DNA of 64,000 bases from Saccharum officinarum (lineage: Eukaryota; Streptophyta; Magnoliopsida; Poales; Poaceae): assembly GCA_020631735.1 (NCBI GenBank), contig CM036215.1, positions 17,200,346 to 17,264,345 on the forward strand, given 5' to 3'. Within the stretch, counting starts at the first letter, position 1. Every line of letters starts with the position of its first letter. The notes below the pieces were generated by a model. That model searched no databases and was not told where the DNA came from. It saw only the letters and a list, made by a program, of their open reading frames with translations. Positions 11,780-24,079 of this stretch are shown here, in pieces. Made by a program: the position numbers and the translations under genes.

Positions 11780-14430
11780 GCATGATTTCACATTTTAATT
11801 CGAATTCATATATGAATACGATATTATCAGATACAAATGCAAAACGGATATCTCAAATTCGGATTCGCATTTGCATTCAGATATTTACTGGATTTTAAAG
11901 ACAATACATATCTATTTGCTTGTTGATAAGTTTTTGTAGAACAAAACTCATTATACACGCAGAGAACATGATTATATAACACTTGTAGATAACTACAAAA
12001 AATATTTCAATAACTAAATATACCAAAAATCAATAAAACAATAAGTAAATATTTATCAATTAATAGTGTAAATATATAAGATTAATTTCATAAATATATG
12101 AATAACTAAAGTAATTAAAATTAATATGATTAGTCATTTTAAAACTAATATCTTTAATAATAATAAAAAATTAATATAACGTTATTAGCCATACAAATAA
12201 GTTTTAAATAGTTTAAATGATGCATAACATTTGTTATATTAAAATTGATATCATTTACATTACTAATTAGTCATAGATATAAGTTTTAGATGGCTTTACA
12301 GGGTACTTTGTTTTTCGTGGATACAGTACGTCGGATATTTTATATGTTTTTTATATACAGGTCTGAAATCGCATAGAGAAAAATTCTAGAAAACGAAAAC
12401 AAATCATGCAGGTGCGGATGAATATTCATTTTAGGGGGGTGTGGTTGCACCCACACAAAAATAAAAAAAATTAACATATATGTACCCACATGTTAAAAAC
12501 CGTTGCACTCACAAGACAAACGCATCCCCGATGAATTTGACCTCGCTCCGCTCCTAGATATATTCATTTAATATCCATATTAATATTAAATATGAATCTG
12601 AATATTCATATTATAATTAAAACAAATATAGATATAAGCTCTTTTAACCTCCAGATTCATCCCTCGAAGGGAGGTGGAGGGTGAGAGAAGAGTCCCATGC
12701 CGTCCAGCCGATCGAGCTGGCTGCTGCCGCTGCAACGGAAGCCAGTCAGAGGCGGGGCAGGCACGGCACATGTGACATGTGTGCGGCCGGAGTGGTTGCT
12801 GCCACGGTAAGGCATCAGAATCAGATTCATAGTCCATTGCAGGAGGGAGAAATGCTCCATTGCAGACTTACTCTATATGCTGCACTTCACATCTCCAATT
12901 TCTTCCTCTCGATTGCTTAAATAAAATAAATAAAAGAAACGACAAAAGTACACTCCCTCCCCCGTACGTCTTAAAAATATCTAAAATCTACTGTATCAGC
13001 ATTTGTATTTTAAATAGTGTTGGTATGAACATGTATGATGTATCTTATTGTATAGGTTCGGCTCAGCTTAAGATTGTTTTGACTCCTCGAAAAATTAGAA
13101 TTATTTACACTCGTTTTGGGTCCGGTGTTGGACTAGATACTTACTTAGCCGTAGATAGTGGATTAGTGTGGTGAACAGCTTCTTTTGCGATGGATGAACG
13201 TGTGGTTAGCGCTGGGCGGTACGCCGCTACCAGGGAGCAGAAGTATACTCTAGGTTGGTTTGGTGGCTATAGCTTGGGATCCTCGCATTCGCAGAGCAAG
13301 GGGAAGGGATCGATCGGAGTGCAATCTTTTTCCTGCAATTAGCAAAAGATTTGCTTATCATTGTATTAAGGAGAAGAGTTTAAACAAACATACAACGCGC
13401 TTGTATCGAGCACCGAAGGAGGTCGATCTAACACAGCCGAAGCCGGACCATCCTAGCAAAAGAGCTCATGTTTCGATATTACATAAAAAAAACAACCAAT
13501 ATAAACGCAACTTTGTGACCTAGAAGGTGGCCTTGCGTCTTCGCGGCTGCCTGGACGGTGCCTTTCCAACGGCTAGGAAGAGCTCGTCCAGCGCCTCAGT
13601 TTCGGATGCAGTTAGGTTGCCGTCGAAGAGCCTATCAAAGGTCTCCAACTCCGAAACGGATGGCGCAGATGGATTCTTGGTGTAGCCCACACGCTGCATA
13701 ATCAACACCTCACCTTAGTGCAATCTTGGGCTAGCCTGAAGAATCGCCAGCTCGCCTGATCCGATGGGTTGATCAACACGGCCGGCCGGGGTGTGTGGGC
13801 GATTAATTTAGACCGCATCTATCACTTGCCAAATTGCAATACTCTCTCGTTCATCCTCACTTTGTCACAGGCGAGCTGGCGAGGCACTCAACGGAGAAGA
13901 CAACAGTGCAGCAAAGTGAGTGATGGAGCGCGTGGGTGCACGGACGGCGACGGACACGACGACAGAGACGGATCGGAGGCGGGGCCGGAATACGTCCGGA
14001 TGCCATGCGTGCGGCCTGGCGCAGCGCACGTGTGATCACATCATCTAGGAGTACTCTTCTACTCTAGTACGTACTCCACTCACTCACACCACTCTTCTAT
14101 GGTAGGAGTCCGTGCTGTGCATGTTCCTCCGCTTTGCGTGATCGCAGGCAGGCAGAGCCGCACAGGCAGGTGCTCCTGCTGCTGTGCATGTGACGTGGAT
14201 GGCCATCGGGATCCTCAGCTGCTGCATGGCCATGGAGACGTGGACATCCTGCGGCATCGGCATGCCGACTGAGAGACTCGGCCAAAGCCAACGTGAGTGA
14301 CACAGCACAGCATGCACACGCCCCACTAGACAGCCTACCTGCCCTGCAACAAACTCGATCACAAGACCTGGATCGCCACTTCACGTTCATGCATGCCATG
14401 CCATGCAACTCACTCACACGAAACAGCTCA
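11780..14430 (+). repeat. Segmental duplication, copy B
   Basis: The cleaner copy of the segment at 3415-9990. It keeps continuous sequence across all three points where copy A carries transposons. It has its own L1 insertion (13329-13716) inside a larger unmatched block 13246-13860, and an unmatched segment at 14263-14346 (starting ATGCCGACTGAGAGACTCGG), which is either an insertion here or a deletion in copy A. The shared sequence shows no recognisable protein. Confidence 0.75.
13329..13716 (-). mobile_element. 5'-truncated L1 LINE insertion with 11-bp target duplication
   Basis: AGTGCAATCTT flanks the insert on both sides (13318-13328 and 13717-13727). On the minus strand the 3' end contains CTTCTCCTTAATACAATGAT, the usual grass L1 3' signature, followed by a short A-rich end. 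A 62-codon frame (13520-13708 minus, ending in an arginine-rich KAPSRQPRRRKATF tail) fits the C-terminal remnant of an element-encoded protein. The insert is 388 bp, so almost all of the LINE is missing. Confidence 0.72.
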
Positions 14431-14657
14431 ATCGCTTTTAAGGAACACGTGAAAACATGATCAAAGCTAGTACATAGTTGAGGCTCTGCCGCCACGCCAA
14501 CCTCAGACATAAACAAGCCTTCTTCCTAATCCTAGGCATATATAGTTTCAGCAACACATCATGATCGACACAGTAGCGTAACCTCAGACATAAACAGTTC
14601 ATCAAATCAAACATTGCATGCATGGTTATAAGGAAGCATCGTGTTACTAAAATAGTA

Positions 14658-14817
14658 CTCTATCCATTATAGTTCTAAATTATAAGTTGTTTTGACTTTT
14701 TTTTCTATACATCCATTTTGTTATGCATCTAATCTAAATATAATAATATGTCTAGATACGTAGATAAATGGATAAACCAAAAAAATCAAAGTGACTTATA
14801 ATTTGGAACGGAGGGAG
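14658..14817. mobile_element. Stowaway MITE (Tc1/mariner)
   Basis: Flanked by TA on both sides (14656-14657, 14818-14819). The right terminus is the classic Stowaway end (complement CTCCCTCCGTTCCAAATTAT). The left end, CTCTATCCATTATAGTTCTA, is its decayed partner. It is 160 bp, AT-rich and non-coding, as expected for the family. Confidence 0.88.
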
Positions 14818-14819
14818 TA

Positions 14820-17128
14820 GTGTTGTACTAAAGAATCTGAGTCCTTTCCATTTCCCAGCGATGATATGATGATGTGTGTGCGCATGCACGTGCATCCACA
14901 GTTGACTGAGTCGCATGCATGCGCTCTCAACAATCTCCCGGCCTCCATCCAGCTTATTAGGAGTGTACTACAAGGAAGGAACAAAACACCGAGAGTCGAG
15001 AGCCCTTCTCTTCCCCTAATCCCCTTTTTTTTGTTGTTGTTGGTACGAAGGAGAGGAGTACAACTGAAGAATGACACCATGCATGCATCTGCAGCCATGC
15101 ATGTGAGGCTCTGCCACGCCAAGGACAGATGCTGTTGCCACCCCATCACTACACTGCAGTCAGTAACCATCCGATCCGGCAAGGCAACACGCTTGGCTTG
15201 GCCAACGAGGAAAGCCTCTTTATCTCTTGCTGCAAAATGTATCAATGGCAGTTACTCCCTGATGTCAACCGCCCAGCTAACCACGCACCCCATGCACCCA
15301 TGCATGCCCCACACCCCAGCCCAGCCCAGCCCAGTCCTCCCCTTCGATCTCTTCTCCCTGCAACGAAAAGATAAAACAATATTTCCAAACAAAAAGAGAT
15401 GTTCCTCTCCCTTGTCTTCATGTGAGCACCTTCCACACCACATGCTAATGCTGCAGAATCAGAGCTGTTGACATTCCACCCACCACTGCTGAAGTGCTGA
15501 TGCACCAAAATCAGGTGGTCAGAGTTCACATTGCGCCTCACCTACCACTGGGATCACCACAATGCTTGCTTGCTGGCATTATTGTAACAGGATGCAGGAT
15601 TTCAACAAACGCATCGCAGAAAAAGGATGTCAGAAGCCCATTCGTTTCGCTGGTTTATTGTGCTGAAAGCACTGTTCGCTGGTTTATTGTGAGAGAAAAA
15701 CACTGCTGGATGGCTGCTGATTCTGCTGATAAGTCCAAACGAACAGGGCGCCGTGCAGCTATAGTTCAGTTACTGTCCAGAATTCAGAGGAGCAACCAAC
15801 GATTGTAGCTGGCTTACAACACCTGCAATGCCATTTTTACTCTGAAAACCAACTCTTTTACACCTCTCTTTTTTACTTTCAAAAGTGCACGAAAGATCAG
15901 AAGTCTTCCCTGTCCCTTTTTTGCTTGTGGATCCAGCCCTGAACTAACCATATAATCAACTTATATTATGGGCCCAAAAGGTTCGTCCGTGCATACATTG
16001 GGATCATTTTCTAGGTAACAAAATATGGAAACCAAAAAGCCAAAAAGATTTTGGGTTACACCAGGGGTAAAGAAAGTACACAGTGCTTCAAGAGTCAATA
16101 CAACTAAAGCATAAATGTTTTCAATAAAAAAATGGTAAAAGTCAGATAATGTAGGAACTCTTATAAAAAATCGTGCAATTAAGAATTAGAGAACATATAA
16201 AAAAGTTAGACAATGTACAAAAATTGCAGGGCCAAATGATCTCAAAAAATTATTAAATCCGAAACCAAGTCATCTCAACCATACTTTTTTCTTGCCGCGG
16301 GGGTGTGGGGGTGGGGGTGGGGGTGGGGGGACGATGTTGTGGGTTGATTAAGAACAAAAAACTTGGGATTCCCAGTAATGTATAACAATCGTTTGCGAAA
16401 CTGAGAATATTGTATGCACCATTGAACACCTAGACAAAACATTGAATACTCACATAAATAGTAAAATAGAGGACCTTAGTGCACCAATTTTAAAAAATCA
16501 AAGGAAAAAATTTAAAAAGAAAAAAGAAAAGGGGAATGAGTATATTAGGAACAATAAGGACATGTATCTGTACACATCTCATACAACTTAGAAACACTGA
16601 CATACATTAGGTTCCTTCTCTTACATGAAAAACATATACATTCAAATTGATACATCAACTTTCAACCGCTAAAAAGTACCTGATACAGAAATAAAGCAGG
16701 ACCTTCTATCCAATTAGTGTGAAGTTATCTGCATTATCTTAATATACGTAAATGTCAAGGGCTGCCTTCAGTGAAAGAATAGGTGCAAACCTTGGGATAG
16801 TTGAAAGCCAGGAAAGCTTCAAACATTAGGTATAACCTATTTCGACCAAAAATGTCCAAATTCAGTTAAAAATTTTTTGGCAATGCCATTGATATAAGAT
16901 CTATCAGGATGCGGATTGCATACTCACCAAAATGGGCAGCGTCAGTAACTTCACCACGATAACAACATTGTAAACTACTAAACTTTTTGGATTAGGATCA
17001 GTCTGTACGGTACCACCTCAGAACAAGAGGTTTGGTAGTATAGATCGCACTTGTCCACAGAAACCTCAAGTACCGAAGTATGAGCATTGATAGAAGCAAT
17101 TATCACGAATGGGTTTCGTGTTCAGACT
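14820..17128. other. Intergenic region, no gene seen
   Basis: No splice-supported gene. 15640-15760 contains GCTGGTTTATTGTGAGAGAA and a nearby second GCTGGTTTATTGTG copy, a phrase common in short grass MITEs. From about 15800 rightward the sequence becomes AT-rich and probably includes the 3' flank and untranslated region of the minus-strand ATPase gene that ends at 17129. A G-rich tract lies at 16297-16330. Confidence 0.5.
16297..16330 (+). repeat. G-rich tract with quadruplex-forming potential
   Basis: A near-pure G tract broken by single T residues, with five or more G-runs of four to six bases (GTGGGGGTGGGGGTGGGGG core). The pattern meets the usual G3+N1-7 quadruplex rule several times over. 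It lies about 800 bp downstream of the ATPase stop codon. Confidence 0.8.
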
Positions 17129-19285
17129 TTAGAGTCCATCGCCATCATATGTTGCCCATCTTTCAATTACAACCTGAAACTCATTATCCCTTCTCCTGAC
17201 CTGTGACCATTGGGAATTAAAGATTTGCTAAGCAAGCTGCACTGGACCACATAGAGTATAGACTCGACATTTGTATATCACACAGTTCGCGGCTAGTGCA
17301 GTAGTTAAAACTTAAGATGTCAATATGTCATGCTTCAAAATGAATTTACAGGTAAATCAAGCAAGAAATATAGGTACAGAAAGAACTGAAATGACAGGTC
17401 CCAATTAACTTTTCTATAGACCATATTGTTATCTGCTCATACCACCAAAAGTATCCCTGAATACATCACATCTCAAAACTTGATACATGGTTTGTAGAAT
17501 GTTTACCTCAACCAGTGGCTTCTTACCATGCAGTAACATATCCACGCTCCTTTCTGTCTGCAAAAAGAAAATCAGCATTGTGTAGCTGCACAAATGGACA
17601 ACAAGAAAAATAATACAAACCATTTTCTCAGAGATTCCATTTAGGTTGCATCCTAGGCTTTGAAGCTCATATTGGTTGGTGAAAGAAAAAACAGCAACAG
17701 TGGTGGAAAAAAAATCTTAAATTCAGCAATTAACCATGATATCACAAAGGCCAGGTAACCATAGTTAAGAACGAACAATATTGCAATCAAAATATGCAAT
17801 CATTTTTATTAATTGAAATGAAAGGATCTTCGGAAAAGTAGAGAAAACCAATGGAATCAAAGGTGTGACTTAGTACAGTTCCAAAGACTCCAAGTACCAT
17901 CCTCAACATTATCTTAAATTTTGTATTTTTCTCTATTCAGTCAAGGGTGCACATGTATTCTAAGAGCCTCTGGTGTGTGTGTCTATAAGGATTCGTACCC
18001 CTTTATCTTTTTTAATATAATGATTACTATCTTAAATTTAAGAAATGCAGTATCACTCACACTTTCCCAGCATCCTTATCACTTTATTGAGTTAAATTGG
18101 CGAGTTATATTTGTAGCCATACTTCGACTGTTTACCATATAAATTACATAGACATACCCGATGTGTTACCCAGTAATGTCGCTCCCTCATCTCGATAAGG
18201 AAAGGGAATGTTGGAGGAGCTTTCCTCTCCAGAATACTTTTCTGACTTCGTCGAGCACGAGCCTCATCGTCTCCTAGAGTAACAGTTTCTACACCTCCAA
18301 TCTGTTCTCCAGAAGATAAGAAATTTCACTGAACTGGTGTAAATAATATTACTTTTAAGCTTAATCACTTCTTTCGGTAAATGTTTGACACATGGACTCT
18401 CTAATTAGGAATGGACGCAAGAAATTTTAGATGGGAGCTGTCATGCTATTATATTGAAGCTACTCTTCTCAATAAGCAAAAGTAACAAAAGAACTTCGGA
18501 TATCTTGTAGAATAACAGCACTTTTTTCATCTCAATGATCCATTTTTTTTTACCAATGTTTAGACTTTTCCTCAAAAAACCAATGTTTAGACTATGCCGG
18601 TATAGTGGATTTTTCATTTTGTTTATTTGCAAAATTGTGATAATGTTATAATGATAGCATTACCAAGTCAGATAAGGTTGGGTTCTTAATGATGTTTGCA
18701 AGTCGTTCTCCATGGGCAGTGCCAATAAGCATAACACCCCTTTCTGCAATTGATCGACAAGCTTGTGCTTCTGCTTCAGTTCCGATCTCATCTACAATAA
18801 CCACCTCAGGCATATGGTTTTCAACTGCTTCAATCATCACCCTATGCTGCATTGATGGTTCAGGTACTTGCATTCTTCTTGCTCCACCAATCGCAGCATG
18901 AGGAACATCCCCATCCCCACCAATCTCATTACTTGTGTCCACAATTACCTGCCCTAAACACCAGTACGAAAAGAATATATAAGGTACAAGAAGTACATTG
19001 AAGTGGAAATAGAAAGGTACAAGAAAGTAACATTGTTTAACATACCACTCTTTTCTGAAATTCATCCGCTAAAACACGTGCAATCTCACGCATAACAGTA
19101 GTCTTGCCTATGCCAGGCCTGATTGAAGAAAAGAAAAAATTATTGAAACAGATAAACTTTTGAAATTTGTTTGAAAAACAAAGTGAAAACAGAATGTTCA
19201 ACTCCTGTTGCCTTATTATCACATACCTATTCCTGAATAGAACAATTTTCATATAGTCTGTATTAGTATGGCACTTAGCTACTAG

Positions 19286-19341
<56 letters not shown>

Positions 19342-20983
19342 GTTTGAAAAAGATATATGAAAGATGGAATCAAGATTGTAAACATTTAAAGAACAAGGGG
19401 AGGTACCTTCCCAAAAATAGAATACTTTCTTTGTAATTTAGGAGATCACGGACCATGTCAACATGCCCAGTAACAGCTCGGCCGACTCGACAGGTCAAAC
19501 CAACAACCATTCCTTTCCTGCTCCTTATAGCAGATATCCTATGTAAAGTACCTTCAATTCCTGCACGGTTGTCACCTCCAAACTCTCCTACAGCCTTCTG
19601 AGCATCCTCCAACTCTTTCTGTGAGATCTATGATATAAAAGATCCATAGAGCAGGAAATTACAATTGCAGTTTTGCATCTACTCACAATATTATGTTGTG
19701 CACTCACATCAAGAAAAAGGGGCTTACTATGGTTGTGAAATATAAACATTTGTGAAGATCCATGAGCAGAAAGAAATTAGCAGCCAGCCAGCAGAAGACT
19801 TGAGACTAACATAATTTCTAATTTTACACTACAGACAAGACAATGAGACTAACCACACCACAATGTAATCATATCCGATCTCTCTGTATTGTTACCTTTT
19901 CTTTTCAAGGTACTATTGGGTTCCACAATATTGACAAGGAAAGTATGTACGATCACTGCAAGCATAATATTAAATCTAGAATGTTTCACACGACATACAT
20001 ATAACTAGTACACATTTCAGAATTCAGACTGAATGGCTGTCACATACCTCACTTTCCCGTAGATATTGGCCACCAGAGTCACCAAGGAAACGTGCTTCTG
20101 GCCGTCTCCCCAAATCCAGAATGACCTAATTGATGACTCATCAGTTGGGATCACATATGCAACCACAACATTTTCAGATGAATTTCCGAGTAGAATGAGG
20201 CTTGTAATGGTTGAAGTCTTGAAGGAGTCAGGTACATCTATCTCACCTCCAGCAGTTGGTCCTTTCTAGGTTCATTCTGCAGATTATCTCGCAAGTCTCT
20301 CGGTAGAATCTGCAAAAGGAAGATTAATACCCTTTGATCAATCGACCCATTTGTATAAAGGTCAAAAACTACTAGCTCAAAGCACGAGTCCGATAAATAC
20401 TAGTTTAGTCATCAATACAAGAAGCAAATGATATTGGAACATAGACTGGCCATGGCCCATGGGACACATGATTTTCCTTGTGTGTTGAAATTGTTTGTCA
20501 CTTCATCTTAGAGATACTTGTATTCTGGATAATTCATGCAAGGCTTGAAGACCCTTCTTGCGTTGCAAGGAGAGGATAAAATTTGCATGATTGGTATACT
20601 TGTAGTTGTAGCTCCAAAGGCAGAGACTTTACATCAACTACAAATAGGAATTCATATAATGCCCAAACTTCTCTACCATTTTGGACAAAATTTTCAGTGC
20701 TCCCAAACCTCTTCCTACTAGCACCGCATGGCATCACAAGGTCAGTGCAATTAGTAGGGGAAAAAAGGCAGATCCAAAAGGGGTGACGGATGCGGACCTG
20801 CAGGAGCTCAGAAAGGTCGTCCTCGACGATACCTCCCCATCCGGCGCCAGCCTCAGCGGCGCAGCGAGCGATGCCGGGCCTGCCCCTGCCCCTGCGCCGC
20901 CGCATGAGCAGAGGATGCTCCGGAGGGAGCCTCGGGGTGGGCAGCGAGAAGAGGAGCAGGCGGCGTGCGGCACACGCGTCCAT
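17129..20983 (-). CDS. SpoIIIAA/Ycf45-type P-loop ATPase, probably plastid-targeted
   Basis: Nine exons, all GT-AG: 20983-20798, 20309-20247, 20125-20048, 19627-19407, 19118-19046, 18948-18664, 18301-18158, 17557-17507, 17200-17129. Joined in frame they give 390 residues. Residues 1-50 are Arg/Ala/Pro-rich with few acidic residues, as in a plastid transit peptide. Walker A is GRPGIGKT at 182-189; Walker B is VVIVDE ending at D260-E261; a GTAHG motif follows. This is the AAA-like domain of sporulation protein SpoIIIAA and chloroplast Ycf45; plant relatives include SEEDLING PLASTID DEVELOPMENT 1. Unlike the longer Ycf45/SPD1 proteins, this one stops soon after the ATPase domain (ending TYDGDGL) with no R3H domain, matching the known short plant form. 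The substrate is unknown. The start is the first ATG, upstream of the transit-like segment. Intron 4 holds a TA microsatellite. Confidence 0.93.
19288..19339. repeat. (TA)26 microsatellite in an ATPase-gene intron
   Basis: An uninterrupted TA run of 52 bases within the intron between exons 4 and 5 (19119-19406). It does not touch the splice signals. Likely to vary in length between individuals. Confidence 0.95.
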
Positions 20984-21084
20984 CGCGCGGCAAACTACTG
21001 CCGGCGCCGGGGAGCGAGCGGTTGCGCCGTGTCGGGACAGGAACGGGATGGATAACGTTTTGCTTCCCCTTACCTTCGCGCGGT

Positions 21085-21200
21085 TTTTCTCCTCCCAACT
21101 AAATGTGGGCCCAATTGCTTGAACAAAGTGAATATGGGCCTAATTTCGCTGGTGAATCCTCAGGGCCCAAAAACACATCGGCCCGTTACAGGAAGAATCA
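21085..21200 (-). promoter_or_regulatory. Probable promoter of the ATPase gene with GGGCC(C/T) motifs
   Basis: The sequence 100-215 bp upstream of the ATG has clustered GGCCCA/TGGGCC-type elements: GTGGGCCCAATT near 21105, ATGGGCCTAATT near 21133, AGGGCCCAAAA near 21162, and GGCCCG near 21180. Such site II-like clusters are common upstream of plant genes for organelle and translation functions. No good TATA box is placed near the start. Assignment rests on position and motif density. Confidence 0.45.
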
Positions 21201-21474
21201 TAAGCAGCGCACTAGGGTTCATCAAAAGGGCTACGAATAAGAATCAGTGAATCCAGTCATAACAGAAATTATATATAGGATTATTGACCCTCCTCGCGTT
21301 CGAAAGATTGCTACAAAGAACAGGTGAAACCGGAGGATAGCTACACGTACATTCATTTACAACCAGTACTTGTGAGGATGCAAAGCATGCTATATTAGCA
21401 GGATCCAATACAATACGTGTCATGTTGGATATTTAAAGCCTAAAAGACGAGGTACACATTCGATAATGATAAGA

Positions 21475-22980
21475 TGAGGACGTCCGTCCGGACAAACTCT
21501 GACCCGTCCATGCTCGTACATACCGTTCACATGTGTGCCTCTTGAAAAATATTAGTCACCTGTTCCTCTCTCTTGTCCACATGTGCACCCTAGAAAATAT
21601 CAGCCATCGCTCCTCTCTCATGCCTACCTGCCTCCGCTTCCTCTCGCTCTCGCGTGCTTCCAGCGCTACTCTTTCCATCTCTCTCTAGCTGCGGTGCGGG
21701 CGAGCGTCCTGGCGCAGTGGCCTCGGCATGGCCTCAGCACGAGCGGGCCATGACGCAGAGGCCCGAGCGGCCCTCGACATAGCGACGGAACAACGTCGAA
21801 GGCCCCAATCACGGGCGGACTAGTGCGGCAGGCCTGACACGAGTGACTCCCCGACGGATCTGGCTCCCTTTTCTAGTCATGCGGGCATTGCTTCCTCGCC
21901 ACGTCGCGCCACCGCCGCCGCCCTGCTACCTACAAGCGCCGACAGGCCGCTGTCTCCGGTGAACTCCACATGTCAACGAGCCTCCATTCTCCCAAGTATC
22001 AAGGAGATGTTGCGTTGCACTAAAAGCGCATGTTGCAAGTGTATGTTTTAAGTATTTCAGATGTTTTAGAGGTATGTTGCAAATGCTTCAAAGGGATGTT
22101 GCAAAAGTAGAATTTTGCACATGTTGTATATGTTACAAGTATTTTCAGATGAACATTGCAAGCATTTTTTAAAATGTTTCATCTGTTTCAGACATATGTT
22201 TGCAAGCATTTTTTATATAGATGTTGCATATGTTTCACACATATGTTGAAAGAATATGTTCTAAATATTTCATCTATTTTAGTCTTATGTTGCAGCAAGT
22301 GTTTTCATGTTGCAAGTTGTAAGTGTTTTATTTAGAAGTTGCATATGTTGCACTTCTATACACATATGTTGTCAGTGTATGTTTTAAATGTTTTAGCTGT
22401 TTCAGAAGTATGTTGCAAGTGTTTTATCTGGATGTTGTATATGTTGCAGTGGCTATACACATATATTACAAGCGTATGTTTTAAATGTTTCGCCTATTTC
22501 AGACGTATATTGCAACAAGTGCTTCATATTGCTAGTATTTTCATTAGCAGGCACGGAAAAACAAGCGCAAGCGGAGGCGGTCCCGCGTGCATGCGCAGCA
22601 GCATGGCGTGCATAGGCACGCTAACAACAGCAGGCACATGCAAGCGCGTGCAGCAGGCGCGTGTGAAGTACTAGAAAATCTCGTGCTTATAGCTGGGGCC
22701 TACGATAATGACCGGTTGCAGCTCCCGTGTTTCGATGAGCATGCATCACTGGAGACTAGGCCACCCGCGTCCGCTTCTCGCTCAAAAATTATGAACATGT
22801 AGGCGCGTGCAATAGCAGCATGCGCAGCAGGCAGGCAGCATGCGTAGGCACGCAGCAGCAGCAGCAGGCGCATGCGGGCGCGTGCAACAGGCTGGGTAGG
22901 CGACAGCAGCATGCACATCAGGCAAGGCAGGCACAGGCGTCCGGACGGGGCTAGCGTCCGGATGTCCGGGCCCTAGCCAC
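21475..22980 (+). mobile_element. Periodic ATGTTGCAAG repeat element, copy 1
   Basis: The core (22005-22545) is built from loosely periodic phrases such as ATGTTGCAAGTG, TTTCAGATGTTTTAG and TTGCAAAAGTAGA. The ends are GC-rich and carry opposing GTCCGTCCGGAC (21485-21496) and GGCGTCCGGACGGGGCTAGC (22939-22958), suggesting short inverted termini. The right part is an array of GCAGCA/GCGCGTGC words. The same organisation occurs at about 31130-32225 and, inverted, at 55590-57270. No target duplication or transposase was found, so the class is open (a MULE-like or other non-autonomous DNA element is likely). Confidence 0.55.
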
Positions 22981-24079
22981 GCCGATTCAGTTACCGCTGG
23001 TGGCAAATGATACACCCCATTCTTCGGGCTTTTCGGAGTAGGTGGTGATCCACACCATTACTGGTGATCTAGTCGAACATTATTTCCAACTTATCCTCAT
23101 GTTGTAGAGCGTCATTTCGATATCTGCCACCTGACACCTCCTACCAATAATGAAAAGGAAAATGATGTTAGTCACTAAACTTTTTGGGTGATTTTCATGC
23201 TTCTAGTTTGGTGAGTCTTTGGCACATTTTTTAGAGTCTTTGGGATCTTTGGAACATATCTAAACCATGTTTTGAAGCCCAGCTTCTAATCTCTTTGTTC
23301 CAAGCCCCAAAACTCTCCTGTCCAAGCCTCTTTTGATGATTTTATTGGAGATCTTTAAGCTGAAAGTTTTGGGTTGTTCTTCATTGCTTTTAAGGTGCTA
23401 TGAGTGTTTGGTAACTTATATAGCCACTGGTTTTCACTGATTTCCTATGAGCACCTAGAAATTATCATTTGGATGATTCTTCACAAAACCCAAATTTGAG
23501 AGGGTTGTGACATTCCTATTTAAGCTTTGTTCTTTCTAACTTGATATCTTATGGAAGGTGTGTGCAAAGTTTCAACTCTTTTTTAGCTTGTTTGAATGGA
23601 TTTTATATTTTTCTTGGAGAGGATTTAGGTGAAAACATCAAAATCAGTCGAGGCTGGTTTGCAAAATCAGCCAGGTCAATTTTATCAATTTTCTTCAATT
23701 AAGCTTGTTTTTGGTGGAGATGTTTATTACAATGATATAAACCTCTCTACATAATTTCATGGTATTTGGAGGTCGTTTGATTGACTTTTGATATTTTGCT
23801 TCTAGGTTTATGGGCTGAAAACAACAAAACCAGCTAGTCAGTTCTAAATTTGTTCGGATTTAATGATTTAGTCTTTTTTTTGCATCTGATCGCTTTCGTA
23901 TCTATCTAGACTATTTTCTAGGGTTTGCAAGTCTACTGTGACTACCAGATCTTGGCTAGTACTTCTCAAAGTGGTTTGTGGGAAACAATTGGGACATTGC
24001 CAACATGCATATTGCTTCTCTGCTCGGCTAGAGAATTTTGAGGCTCCCATTCACATCCTCTTTGGTTGCCATTCTGGTC
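22981..24079. other. Intergenic, probably degraded copia 5' internal sequence
   Basis: AT-rich and without a convincing gene. It leads without a clear boundary into the copia gag-like remnant at 24080, so part of it may be the leader of that element. Repeated GTGAGTCTTTGG / GAGTCTTTGGGATCTTTGG words at 23210-23260 are the only local structure noted. Confidence 0.35.

Noticed and set aside
22005..22545. Regular spacing of similar words, considered as a CRISPR-like array
   Set aside because: Units are degenerate and overlapping with no constant repeat and unique spacers, and this is eukaryotic DNA; it is a transposon-internal periodic repeat.
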